Virus record (IMG/VR): IMGVR_UViG_3300025108_000001
Span: 35,251 to 99,250 of that record
Length of the DNA: 64,000 nucleotides
DNA from: a virus
Reading direction: 5' to 3' (one strand)
The notes beneath the pieces are model-generated. The model was not told the DNA's origin and made no database searches. It saw only the letters and a list, made by a program, of their open reading frames with translations. A program made the translations under genes and the position numbers. Below, in pieces: positions 1 to 8,545 of the stretch (position 1 is its first letter; each line of letters opens with the position of its first letter).

Positions 1-610
1 ATCCTTCATCTGCCATTTCCTCTCTCTCTCTCCTACTGAGAGAATAATACCAATTTGCATATCTCTCTCTATCGTCTTCGTCATCATTTCCGCTAGGGTC
101 TTTAGATGACCCTTCTCCTATTTTTAAAGATTCTAAAACAGTATCAGTAAATACTTCTTCATCTTCTAAAACTCTAGGAATCCTAAATATCGGCTTATCT
201 CCCATTTCTGTATATGCACCTTCTGAATAGATAACAAAATACAGAATCTTCTCAATACCTTTGTATTTTACTTTTGTAGCGACACCGCCCTTTACATCGT
301 GTTCGTATAGGCCATCACCATCAGGATTATCTTCAAAGTTATATTTTTCATCTATTAATTTAGCAAACGTAATGTTTATCCCTAATTTAGACATTGCTTG
401 TGCAATATCTTCTAGTTCTTTACCTAGTTTTGTTTGATAAGTACTTTCATAGGGACTGGTTCGTTTTAAAGACTCATGTAATTTACGCGCAAATGGGATT
501 CTCATATTCATTGCTACTTCTTTATAATTATCAGTAAATCCGTCTTTGTCAATTCTAACGCCATTAGGTTTTTTAGTAAAATCTCTTTTTAATATATCTT
601 CCCAACTCAT
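1..610 (-). CDS. MSW-tagged late protein, 3' end missing
   Basis: The reading frame opens at an ATG ending at 610 and stays open for 203 codons to the left edge, so the C-terminus is outside the window. It starts with MSWEDILKRDF, the shared late-gene peptide. A GGGGGAT ribosome binding site lies just upstream inside the preceding gene, and start and stop overlap as ATGA. The visible part is a globular, charged protein with an acidic stretch near residues 170-185. I recognise no family. By position and tag it is probably a virion-associated protein. Confidence 0.8.
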   Translation of the reverse strand, partial: MSWEDILKRDFTKKPNGVRIDKDGFTDNYKEVAMNMRIPFARKLHESLKRTSPYESTYQTKLGKELEDIAQAMSKLGINITFAKLIDEKYNFEDNPDGDGLYEHDVKGGVATKVKYKGIEKILYFVIYSEGAYTEMGDKPIFRIPRVLEDEEVFTDTVLESLKIGEGSSKDPSGNDDEDDRERYANWYYSLSRREREEMADEG

Positions 611-933
611 TCTAAATCCCCCTTACTCTTTGGATAAACTAAGTCTCGTATTTGCCGATACAAAGTTTCGTAATCTTTTCTAAGTTCTGCTGCCGAAGAA
701 ACTATGTCTAAATTCTTTTCATCGAAACTCTCAAACTTTTTTTGTAGTCTTTTATCAGACTTAATTAAGTCTAATTTTTTCATCTCATCTAACAGGTCTG
801 AAAGATGAGTCATCTCTTGCCCCATGTATTCAGTAGGTTGAGTTTTTTGAAGAAGTTTCTTAAGTTTCTTTTTTTGTTTAGTATCAACTTTTTCTAAAAT
901 TGAAGATGATTTAAGTATTTCTTTCCAACTCAT
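607..933 (-). CDS. MSW-tagged small coiled-coil late protein
   Basis: 108 residues, lysine-rich and predicted helical. I start it at the ATG giving MSWKEILKSSS, preceded by GGTGGTTGAGT; a TTG two codons upstream is less likely. It is followed by an ATGA overlap with the next late gene. Apart from the tag there is no recognisable domain. The 43-bp gap to the upstream large protein has no other gene. Confidence 0.75.
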   Translation of the reverse strand: MSWKEILKSSSILEKVDTKQKKKLKKLLQKTQPTEYMGQEMTHLSDLLDEMKKLDLIKSDKRLQKKFESFDEKNLDIVSSAAELRKDYETLYRQIRDLVYPKSKGDLE

Positions 934-982
934 ACTCAACCACCTTGTCTATCCGTTCTTATCTCTAGTTTATGAAGTTTCT

Positions 983-3121
983 TTATTTCAACTGATTACG
1001 GTCATTATACTCAGGGTTTTCATATTCAGATTCATCTGTGTCTGTAATATCATTCCCTTTAGGTGCATCTATGTTCTTACTAAAGAAGGCATCCACCTCT
1101 TTCTCAAGGGTTGTAATTTCGTTGCTAATCTTATTGAGGTCTCTTCTAACAGTATTTACGTTCCTTAAAGTAAGAACCGCCCATTTTTGTTTATCTAAAT
1201 CTGATGTCTGTCTTACTAATTTATTTAAAAAATTACTTTTCAATAACACATAATTTAGTATTTCAGAATCATTAATTTTAGAAGTATCATTTTCATCAAA
1301 CTTAGGCAAGGAAGTTTCGTTTTCTTTATTTAGTTTAAACTTCAATTTAAAATCTATCCATAACTTTTCAGTTCCTTTTCTTTCGTCTCTTAAACGAGTT
1401 AGTCTATTTCTTTCAATTACCCCCATATTCTCTTCCGTTCTTTCTCTAGAAGTATGCGGCTTTAAAAGATAACCGTATTCTACTGGTTGAATAACTTTCC
1501 TATCTACTAATTTGCTCTTACCATCTTTATCCTTTACACTTGCTAATGATGTTCCATCTTTATCCTTTACACTATTAAGTGGTAATTTAAATGAAGGCAA
1601 TCCTCCAATAGTTAATTTTTTCTCTAATTCTTTAAATATAGTATTATAAGTTTTTTTAAGTCTGCCTCTTGCTTTGGTTAGTTCAATTTGTCGTTCAAAA
1701 TCATCTGCAAGTTCACTACTTTCTTCTTGTTCTTCACTATCAGAACTTGATTCTGGAATATCAATACTAGTTAAATAATCTTTAAAATCCCTTACCGATA
1801 TTTCTTGTCCTTTAATAGAAAAAGTATTACTAAATAAAGAGCCTAAACTTACATCATCTTTCATGTAAGGCTTCAAATTATCAATGTCTTGTCTAGTTTG
1901 ATTATATTCTTTTACTACTGAATTTGGTAAAACTATACCTTTAGTTTCTAATATAATTTTTATAAAATGTAATATTTCGTGATACTCCTTTGCTTTCACT
2001 AGAGCAATGTCAAATTGTGAAATAGTGTTTTGTGTTTCGCCATCTAAATCCTTAGCCATTTCAGTTATTTCATTTTCTAACATAATAATTTTTTCCATTA
2101 TATCTAAAGCAATAGTTCTATAAAGAACCGAGTTTTGTCTGTTTAAAATTTTACTAATTTCTGTTTCGAGTTCACTATTATCTGCGGCAGGGTCATTAAC
2201 TACCTCTCCATCTTGACTAATAGTAGGGTTTCCCCCTCTAAAATACAAGTCCATTATTTGTTTAACATTATCAATTTTAGTAGGATAATCCATATTTAAA
2301 TAACCTATTAATTTAACACTGCTTAAATTAGTTTTAATATCATCATCAAAATCTATATCAAGGGTATCAAATATATCATTCATAATCTCTCTTGAGTTTT
2401 TATTATTATATATCTTAAATTGATTTAACCACCCGCCCACTTTTGAAAAGGACGCTCCCTCATCTACCAATAGATTACGCAACTCAGCAGCAATACGTTT
2501 TCTACCTTTAAAAAAATCATTAATTTCGCTAGATAAACTGTTAATTAATTTAACTTCATCTTCGTCATTTTGATTAACATTACCTCTTAATAGTATGTCT
2601 TTAAGTTGTGATGCTATTTCTTCGGTTTTGGTTGCTAGTGGTGAATCAAGATTTTTTTGTATTTTCGTAAAAGGGCTATCATCACTAAAAAGTAATTCAT
2701 GCACTTTAGGATATTTTTCCTCATTGTATTTACTTTTAAGGTTCTCTAAAGCAGTTTTTAAATTATTCAATGTAGTCAAATCATCACTTTGTCCGGTAGG
2801 AAGTAACTGAACTTCGGATACCTCTTCCAAATTCTTATTTTGGGTCTTAACTTTTCCACTTTTTCTTTTTACAGCATAGATTTCAGTTGTGCCGCTTGAC
2901 CCTTTAAAATTACCATCAAATATTATATCATGTTCAATAGGAGTATTAGTTGTTTCTAATTCCTTTTTTAATTTTAAAAACTCACGTTCTAGATTTGATA
3001 TGCTGTTAATAGAAACTGTATGAATTTCCTTTCTATTTTTAGATAGAACCTTTAATATCTTACTCCACGGATTTTTTCTTGCTTTCACAATATCTTTTTT
3101 TAAAATATCCATGAACGACAT
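983..3121 (-). CDS. large MSW-tagged late protein, 712 aa
   Basis: A long, charged, mostly helical protein beginning MSFMDILKKDI, a variant of the late-gene tag with Phe for Trp. AAGGAAG precedes the start. An 11-residue unit with core SVKDKDG occurs twice in tandem; the DNA has a 20-bp exact repeat at 1521-1540 and 1554-1573, spaced 33 bp, indicating a recent in-frame duplication. An acidic Glu/Ser-rich linker lies near residues 460-475. No homologue recognised. Its size and position after the portal suggest an internal or structural virion protein; scaffold, capsid or ejected core protein cannot be distinguished here. Confidence 0.75.
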   Translation of the reverse strand: MSFMDILKKDIVKARKNPWSKILKVLSKNRKEIHTVSINSISNLEREFLKLKKELETTNTPIEHDIIFDGNFKGSSGTTEIYAVKRKSGKVKTQNKNLEEVSEVQLLPTGQSDDLTTLNNLKTALENLKSKYNEEKYPKVHELLFSDDSPFTKIQKNLDSPLATKTEEIASQLKDILLRGNVNQNDEDEVKLINSLSSEINDFFKGRKRIAAELRNLLVDEGASFSKVGGWLNQFKIYNNKNSREIMNDIFDTLDIDFDDDIKTNLSSVKLIGYLNMDYPTKIDNVKQIMDLYFRGGNPTISQDGEVVNDPAADNSELETEISKILNRQNSVLYRTIALDIMEKIIMLENEITEMAKDLDGETQNTISQFDIALVKAKEYHEILHFIKIILETKGIVLPNSVVKEYNQTRQDIDNLKPYMKDDVSLGSLFSNTFSIKGQEISVRDFKDYLTSIDIPESSSDSEEQEESSELADDFERQIELTKARGRLKKTYNTIFKELEKKLTIGGLPSFKLPLNSVKDKDGTSLASVKDKDGKSKLVDRKVIQPVEYGYLLKPHTSRERTEENMGVIERNRLTRLRDERKGTEKLWIDFKLKFKLNKENETSLPKFDENDTSKINDSEILNYVLLKSNFLNKLVRQTSDLDKQKWAVLTLRNVNTVRRDLNKISNEITTLEKEVDAFFSKNIDAPKGNDITDTDESEYENPEYNDRNQLK
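1521..1573. repeat. 20-bp tandem in-frame repeat
   Basis: CCATCTTTATCCTTTACACT occurs at 1521-1540 and again at 1554-1573. The 33-bp period equals 11 codons of the 712-residue late protein, so the repeat preserves the frame and duplicates a short Lys/Asp-rich segment. Confidence 0.9.
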
Positions 3122-3133
3122 AATCTAACTTCC

Positions 3134-3364
3134 TTAGAATGGTATATTTTCACTACGCATATTCTTTCTTTTAGGTGTTATCATAACATCAGGAATATTA
3201 CTAGGTGCATCGTCTGTTTTATTTTTTAACGTAGTGCTAGGGTCTACACCAACAACTGCATAGTCTCTACTAATGTTGACATTACTCCTTTGTTCCGCAC
3301 CTTCTTTAATTCTCGCTTGCTTCAATTCTCTTTCTAATTGTCTTACACTTTTTTCTTCACTCAT
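3134..3364 (-). CDS. small late protein without tag
   Basis: 76 residues from the ATG of MSEEKSV. The upstream GTG in the same frame is the GGTGAT of the ribosome binding site, not the start. The N-terminal 30 residues are a charged helix (Arg/Lys/Glu); the rest looks disordered. It is one of the few small late genes without the W-x-x-[IV]-L-K peptide, so it is a useful negative control for the tag. Function unknown. Confidence 0.65.
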   Translation of the reverse strand: MSEEKSVRQLERELKQARIKEGAEQRSNVNISRDYAVVGVDPSTTLKNKTDDAPSNIPDVMITPKRKNMRSENIPF

Positions 3365-3369
3365 ATTAA

Positions 3370-3624
3370 TCACCTGTTTCTCTTTTCTTCATCTAGATTT
3401 TTCTTTGCTCTTGCTATGAAAGACTTATGCCCTCCAGTTCTTGGGGGAGTAATACCTGTAAATGAAGGACTAGCAGGGTTTTCAGTATACATTAAACAAC
3501 TTCCGTTATTACTAATGTTTACGTTAGGTAATGTGCATTTCATATTTTTATTATGTTTACATTTACTGGCTTTACAAACATCTATTCTGCATTCTGCTTC
3601 CTTGACTATATTTTTCCAACTCAT
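3370..3624 (-). CDS. MSW-tagged Cys-rich protein, DUF1540-like
   Basis: 84 residues starting MSWKNIVKEAE. After the tag comes a cysteine cluster (C12, C17, C22, C30, C43) with the spacing C-x4-C-x4-C-x7-C-x12-C and a KHNKNMKC core. This resembles the DUF1540 small metal-binding motif. The C-terminus is basic and flexible. I infer a small metal-binding module delivered or held by the tag; actual role unknown. Confidence 0.65.
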   Translation of the reverse strand: MSWKNIVKEAECRIDVCKASKCKHNKNMKCTLPNVNISNNGSCLMYTENPASPSFTGITPPRTGGHKSFIARAKKNLDEEKRNR

Positions 3625-3625
3625 T

Positions 3626-3895
3626 TTAATCTCTCCTCATTTCATCTTGCATATCTTCTAAGTGTTTTTCATATTGATTTCTTTCTTCTTGGGTAGTCTC
3701 TTCTCTATCTTTCTGATTCATTACATTTCGTGGTTGTTCTTTTCCTGAAGAATTAACCATATCTTGTAACTCTCTTCGTTCTTTGGTTTTTTGCCTTTCA
3801 TTAGTAAAGGAAACCGGACTACCATTTACCCTTCTATTCAGACTTATTTTTTTTCTTGCCGTATTTTTTCTTTTAACTATCTCAAACCAACTCAT
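3626..3895 (-). CDS. MSW-tagged highly charged late protein
   Basis: 89 residues starting MSWFEIVKRKN. The start is the ATG following GATGAGTTAAG-type spacing of the upstream gene; the GTG three codons earlier belongs to the binding site. The tag is followed by a basic stretch and then a long Glu/Arg/Gln-rich helix that is probably disordered or coiled coil. No family recognised. Confidence 0.65.
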   Translation of the reverse strand: MSWFEIVKRKNTARKKISLNRRVNGSPVSFTNERQKTKERRELQDMVNSSGKEQPRNVMNQKDREETTQEERNQYEKHLEDMQDEMRRD

Positions 3896-3896
3896 C

Positions 3897-4100
3897 TTAA
3901 TCACTTAATTCCTGTTTAACCCAATCGAACTCATCTTCAACATTATATTTACTAAGTTTGTTTCTTATGTTATTCCAACTTGCCCCAAAGTCTAATAGTT
4001 TTTTTGTGTATTCTAAAACACTTTTTTTTCTATTACCATAATCTATCCATTTTGGATATGAAAAAGATGGTTCAAACTTTAAGGCTTCAAACCATGTCAT
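3897..4100 (-). CDS. MTW-tagged small late protein
   Basis: 67 residues starting MTWFEALKFEP, with Thr for Ser in the tag. The remainder (residues 15-67) forms a small compact helical module ending WVKQELSD, reminiscent in size of a SHOCT or helical-hairpin domain, but not assigned. It sits directly downstream of the portal gene, separated by no spacer. Confidence 0.65.
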   Translation of the reverse strand: MTWFEALKFEPSFSYPKWIDYGNRKKSVLEYTKKLLDFGASWNNIRNKLSKYNVEDEFDWVKQELSD

Positions 4101-5759
4101 TTAACCAACTCTCCTTTCTGTTCTTTTGTCATTATTTTGATTCCCTGCATCCTTTGGTAATCCTGAAAATCTTTTATCGGGAGCATTAAACATACTAGGC
4201 TTGTTTCTTTTTTTAGGTGGTTCTGATTTAACTTTTTCGGGAACACCCGCTTCGGCCATTGTCGGTTTATTTCCTTCCGCCATCATTTGACCTAACTGAC
4301 TAGCATCAATATCCGTACCTGCGTAAGGGTCAAGTTCAAACTCATCTTCTTTACCCTGTTGTTTTTCTTTTTCTTCCATAGGTTTATCATAAGTAAACCT
4401 GCCTTCTGAATCCATCTTTACTTCAAATCCTAAGTTCTTTATTGCCCCTGCAATATTAACTTCCATTTCTCTTAGTCTTAATTTAGCAATTTCATCTTCT
4501 TCTTCCGAAGGTGGAAGTTTTAATTCCCAATCTGTAATACCAAATTGATTAGTAATAAAGGGAAACACATAATTATTCCAAGTCGTTTGAGCCATCTCTA
4601 CTGCGCGATTAGTAACAAGTATTTGCATACCTTCGTTATTTAATCCACCGCCCGCAGAAGCGTCATTCATAAACACTTTACTTACACCATAAAAGGCAGA
4701 AATTCTATCTCGTAAATCATCTTTTACTGCAACATATTCCATTTCTTTTAGGCTATCCATGAATCTAACCCATTCAACAGAACCCTTTCCGGTTTCCGAT
4801 TCAATTCCCATTACCGGAATAAAGTGAGGGTCTTGTTCCATCTTTTCTTTAACACCTCGCCAAAACGATTTCATTGACTCCATATTTCTTGTCTGAACAG
4901 CCAACAATCCCTTCGGCATTCTTGCCTTAGTATATGATGAGTTAACATAATTATCCATTGCAATTAATGTAGTAACATTATTCCACAAAGTAAGAATAGG
5001 AGACATACCATATAATCTAGAAGGGGAATATTTGCTAAAGTGAACTACTTCCCCTTTGATGAAATATTGTTCTTCTCCGTTAACACGATTAACATAATGA
5101 ACAGGATACAATTCTGAATTACAGGTCTCACAAGTTTCACTCGGATGTTCATGTATTCTGTCTCTATGGCGCAGACAAACATAACCCCCTTTTCCTCTTT
5201 CGCCAAGTTCATTAGAATAAATGTGCATAGTAACAGGGTCGCCTCTAAACACTTCTTTTATTCGATGCATTCTAACCTTAGAATTATTGTCTAAATAATA
5301 TTCCTTTACTGTAACTAAGTAAGCATCATCCATTATATTCAAATCATCTTCTAATTCTTTCAATACATCTATGAACATTTGGTCTGCATTATTTACATAT
5401 CCTTCTAAAAAGTTTTTAGCATACACTAATTGTTTTGAATCCGGTTTAACTAAATCAGTAGATTCACAATCTGTGCATTGTAGGACGGGATTAGTATGTT
5501 CTTTTCCACAAGAATTACATTTTAATGCAAATTTTTCCTCCCACAAATACCCTCTTCTGAAAACCTCTTGTTTAAGTTGGGTAATACAAGTCCTAACAAT
5601 AGTTGACTGTTGCACTATATGATAAATAATAGGACTAGTTAACATATAGGAATTATCTCTTTCTTGTATTCCTAAATTGTAAACCGTTCTATCAGCAGGT
5701 TTAGGTGTAGTATTTCTAAATAGATTACTAAATGAAAATTTTCTTTTCTCTTCTACCAT
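4101..5759 (-). CDS. portal protein with two zinc-knuckle insertions
   Basis: 552 residues. The central part has the usual portal layout: a helical wing, then GEVVHFSKYSPSRLYG followed by a long helix, and a Gln/Glu-rich C-terminal tail. It forms the dodecameric DNA entry ring and docks the terminase. Unusually, two Cys clusters interrupt the N-terminal half: C81-x2-C84 with C95-x2-C98, and C195 with C210-x2-C213 plus nearby His. Both look like zinc ribbons. The gene lacks the MSW tag. Its ATG overlaps the stop of the LAGLIDADG gene (TAATG), and it lies two genes after the terminase, the common TerL-portal order. The fold call rests on position and these patterns. Confidence 0.8.
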   Translation of the reverse strand: MVEEKRKFSFSNLFRNTTPKPADRTVYNLGIQERDNSYMLTSPIIYHIVQQSTIVRTCITQLKQEVFRRGYLWEEKFALKCNSCGKEHTNPVLQCTDCESTDLVKPDSKQLVYAKNFLEGYVNNADQMFIDVLKELEDDLNIMDDAYLVTVKEYYLDNNSKVRMHRIKEVFRGDPVTMHIYSNELGERGKGGYVCLRHRDRIHEHPSETCETCNSELYPVHYVNRVNGEEQYFIKGEVVHFSKYSPSRLYGMSPILTLWNNVTTLIAMDNYVNSSYTKARMPKGLLAVQTRNMESMKSFWRGVKEKMEQDPHFIPVMGIESETGKGSVEWVRFMDSLKEMEYVAVKDDLRDRISAFYGVSKVFMNDASAGGGLNNEGMQILVTNRAVEMAQTTWNNYVFPFITNQFGITDWELKLPPSEEEDEIAKLRLREMEVNIAGAIKNLGFEVKMDSEGRFTYDKPMEEKEKQQGKEDEFELDPYAGTDIDASQLGQMMAEGNKPTMAEAGVPEKVKSEPPKKRNKPSMFNAPDKRFSGLPKDAGNQNNDKRTERRVG

Positions 5760-7084
5760 TAAGCAATCACTCCTTCTAATTTATCCATCTCAAACATTTT
5801 ACACTTATCGTGTAATTTAAAAACAGTAGTAATATCAATACCATCCTTAGAAAAATCATAACCAACATGGTCTTTATGATTTTCATATTTCATTAATTGA
5901 AATAATTCAGTTTTTCTTTCATCATACCAATCTGCTTTTTTATAGGATTTTTTCATTCGTAATAACTCCAATAATATATCTGCGTTTTTCCCTTTCATTC
6001 TAAAATGTGGCCTACATTTAGTTAATAATTCGACTACATCATCATGGGAATAAAAATTTAATCTGTTAACAGGTCTAGTGTCTTGCGGAGATTTTTGGTC
6101 TAAATGTAATCTACCGCAACCTAATGATTTATGCATCTCTAACATAAACGCCTTTCCTCTTTCTCCTGTTGCTACCAAACCTACTCTTGGATTGAACTTT
6201 TTATCCATAGTAATATAGCCATCCGAATCTATGAAAGCCGCAGTATAAGCATAAATATCTTTTTTAATATCATCACTAAACTTATAGAAAGCACCATTGA
6301 CATTAGTAACATTGCAAGATATAGCCATCTTGGAAATTATACTTGGAGTAGTTTTATGAAATAAATTCTTAGGTAGTCTTTCATGTATTTGCCTTGCTGA
6401 AATTCCTGATTCTTCGCTAACTAAAGAAACAATGTTGTGTTTAATAATTTCTTTTTTATTAATTGATTTCAGGTGTTTTTTAATTAGATGTTTAAACTCT
6501 CTCTTAGAAGATGTCATCTCTTTGGATAGTTTAGCAAAATTACTATTATAACCGATTTCATTTTTATCTATTTTTGCTTCCCAATATTTACACAAAACAT
6601 CTATTATTTTTCTTCTTGTATTTTCATCATCAACATATGATAGTTTGATTAGTTGGTCTTCGCTACAAGTCATATCTTGTACTTGAGATTTATATTTACT
6701 TAACCAATAAATATTATCAATACTATTTTCTAAATGATTAGCGTAACCGTCAATTAAATTATCAATTGATTTTGACATTTGTATTCTATCTTCTCCTTTC
6801 AGAGTTCTTCTATACTTACGCATTTTTTTAATCATCTTAGGGATATCTGTTCCTTCGACTTCATATTTTTTAAGTTTATATTCAAGATGTTTTCTTGCAT
6901 CTGTTAAAGATAAATCAAACTCTTTAGCAAATGTTTTTTCCAATTGAGTGTGGTCTGATATAGTAGAATCAACTAACCAACTTCTCTTCAAATCTTCGGT
7001 TATTCTTTTTTGTTGTTCTTCTAGGGATTCTTCTTCATCGGCAAGGTGTCCGAGTTCTCTTAATTTGTCTCCTTTTTCACTAAT
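5759..7084 (-). CDS. LAGLIDADG-domain protein between terminase and portal
   Basis: The frame carries a C-terminal LAGLIDADG homing-endonuclease-like domain: AYTAAFIDSDGYI matches the LAGLIDADG helix with its catalytic Asp, followed by the usual basic strand region. There is a long helical N-terminal part with no known domain. The first ATG/GTG/TTG is a TTG at 6991 without a good binding site. Coding-like sequence continues upstream to an ATT at 7084 that sits five bases after GGAGGTGA, so I place the start there (441 residues). It may be a freestanding homing endonuclease or a domesticated protein in packaging. No intein or intron boundary is visible in TerL or portal. Confidence 0.65.
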   Translation of the reverse strand: MSEKGDKLRELGHLADEEESLEEQQKRITEDLKRSWLVDSTISDHTQLEKTFAKEFDLSLTDARKHLEYKLKKYEVEGTDIPKMIKKMRKYRRTLKGEDRIQMSKSIDNLIDGYANHLENSIDNIYWLSKYKSQVQDMTCSEDQLIKLSYVDDENTRRKIIDVLCKYWEAKIDKNEIGYNSNFAKLSKEMTSSKREFKHLIKKHLKSINKKEIIKHNIVSLVSEESGISARQIHERLPKNLFHKTTPSIISKMAISCNVTNVNGAFYKFSDDIKKDIYAYTAAFIDSDGYITMDKKFNPRVGLVATGERGKAFMLEMHKSLGCGRLHLDQKSPQDTRPVNRLNFYSHDDVVELLTKCRPHFRMKGKNADILLELLRMKKSYKKADWYDERKTELFQLMKYENHKDHVGYDFSKDGIDITTVFKLHDKCKMFEMDKLEGVIA

Positions 7085-7107
7085 ACTCTCACCTCCGCTA
7101 CTTGCCT

Positions 7108-8541
7108 CTAGAAGTTCAGTCCTAACATACCGCCTAAAGAGTTATTCGTAGTTGTGGGAGCATTGAATAATCCCATATCATCTAATAACATAAATACATC
7201 TTGTGAATTTTGCGTGGCGGCATTGGCTAATGCCAAACTCATTACTAAGTCATCGTGTGCGCCTACGCCTTCAAACTTTCCTGAATGAGTAATAGAAAAC
7301 ATTGACAATTCTTCTATCAACATATTGGTTAATTTTTTACTAGAGTTGTCGCCATAGGGAAAGTTAATTTTTCCATTTTCTATGTTCATTTGTAGGTTAA
7401 GAATTATTTCCTGTTTTCTCTTTCTTGTTGTGTTGAAATCAGTTACATTCAAATCTGAAACATTTCTTAACTCTTGAGTAAATGCCTTAGCAAACGTATT
7501 TGTTTCATATAGAATTTCTTCGGGTTCAAATATTTTACCTATCAATCTAATTTTATCTATATTTTCTCTAAACTCAACATTCTTGGCTCTATCCACATGA
7601 ACAATTGTTTTATTCATATTTTCATCAACTTCTAAAACAGTAATTACATTATAATCTCCATCGGTAGAGATAGCAGGGTCAACACCAACGTAATATTTGT
7701 ATCCCTTGTCTTTTCTATGTCCCAATTTTAATACATATTCTTTATTTTTACATTTAGTTACAAATTCAGGATTGAAAAGTGCTGTTCCTGTGGAAATTGG
7801 AACACAAAGATATTCTCTTGTAAATTTTAGAGAACCGATTTCTGCCTTTCTTTGCATCAGTGCTTCATAATTCCATCTCTCCGGCCAAAGAGGTTCATTT
7901 AAAGAATTAAGACAAGGGTATCTGTTTACAGTATAGGCATCATTCTCTTCTAACTGTGCAAATATATCTGTATAGGTAAAAGGAGTGCCAATCATTCTCA
8001 ATTTAGAAGTGTGATGTAGTGTCGGTATCATATCTCCGAAAAACCAATCAGTAACTTTCTCTATACCAACTATACTGAACTCTTTCAAAGGGTCGTCAAT
8101 AATAATTTCTTGAGGATGTAGTCCTCTAATCTGAGAACCTACGGAACGCTCTAAAATTGCATTGCCGTTTGTTAATTGAATATTACCAATAGCCCAACCC
8201 CTGCTAGGTCTAAATTGTTTTAATGCGGGTAAGTTGAAATATCTATCTATTTCTCTCATATGAACTAAAGTCTGCTTTTGGTTAGAAGAAATGTATAGCA
8301 TCTGAAAAGGAGGCTCTTGGAATACTAAATTCCATACTACCCAACTGTGCATAAATACAGATTTGCCGTGGTCTCTACTACAAATTATAACTGTTCTATC
8401 AGTAGTATTCATAGAGTCTAACCATTCTTGCATATATTCAGGATACATCATACCTAAAACATTTTGAAAAAAATATGGAAAGGAAGTTTTAGATAATTCC
8501 ATATCCATTTGGGTTACGAAATCTAATTCATTTAACTCCAA
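7108..8541 (-). CDS. terL: terminase large subunit
   Basis: 477 residues, the normal length for TerL. It is the motor that pumps DNA through the portal and cuts the concatemer. ATPase: Walker A-like SRDHGKS at 55-61, Walker B EIIIDD at 145-150 with Asp in place of the usual catalytic Glu, and coupling motif IGTP near 184. RNase H-fold nuclease: GVDPA (D288), E346 in ILYETNT, and HDD at 429-431. All three nuclease acidic residues are present. It lacks the MSW tag. Upstream is a 910-residue late protein four bases away; downstream is the LAGLIDADG protein, then the portal. Confidence 0.93.
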   Translation of the reverse strand: MELNELDFVTQMDMELSKTSFPYFFQNVLGMMYPEYMQEWLDSMNTTDRTVIICSRDHGKSVFMHSWVVWNLVFQEPPFQMLYISSNQKQTLVHMREIDRYFNLPALKQFRPSRGWAIGNIQLTNGNAILERSVGSQIRGLHPQEIIIDDPLKEFSIVGIEKVTDWFFGDMIPTLHHTSKLRMIGTPFTYTDIFAQLEENDAYTVNRYPCLNSLNEPLWPERWNYEALMQRKAEIGSLKFTREYLCVPISTGTALFNPEFVTKCKNKEYVLKLGHRKDKGYKYYVGVDPAISTDGDYNVITVLEVDENMNKTIVHVDRAKNVEFRENIDKIRLIGKIFEPEEILYETNTFAKAFTQELRNVSDLNVTDFNTTRKRKQEIILNLQMNIENGKINFPYGDNSSKKLTNMLIEELSMFSITHSGKFEGVGAHDDLVMSLALANAATQNSQDVFMLLDDMGLFNAPTTTNNSLGGMLGLNF

Positions 8542-8545
8542 AAAA

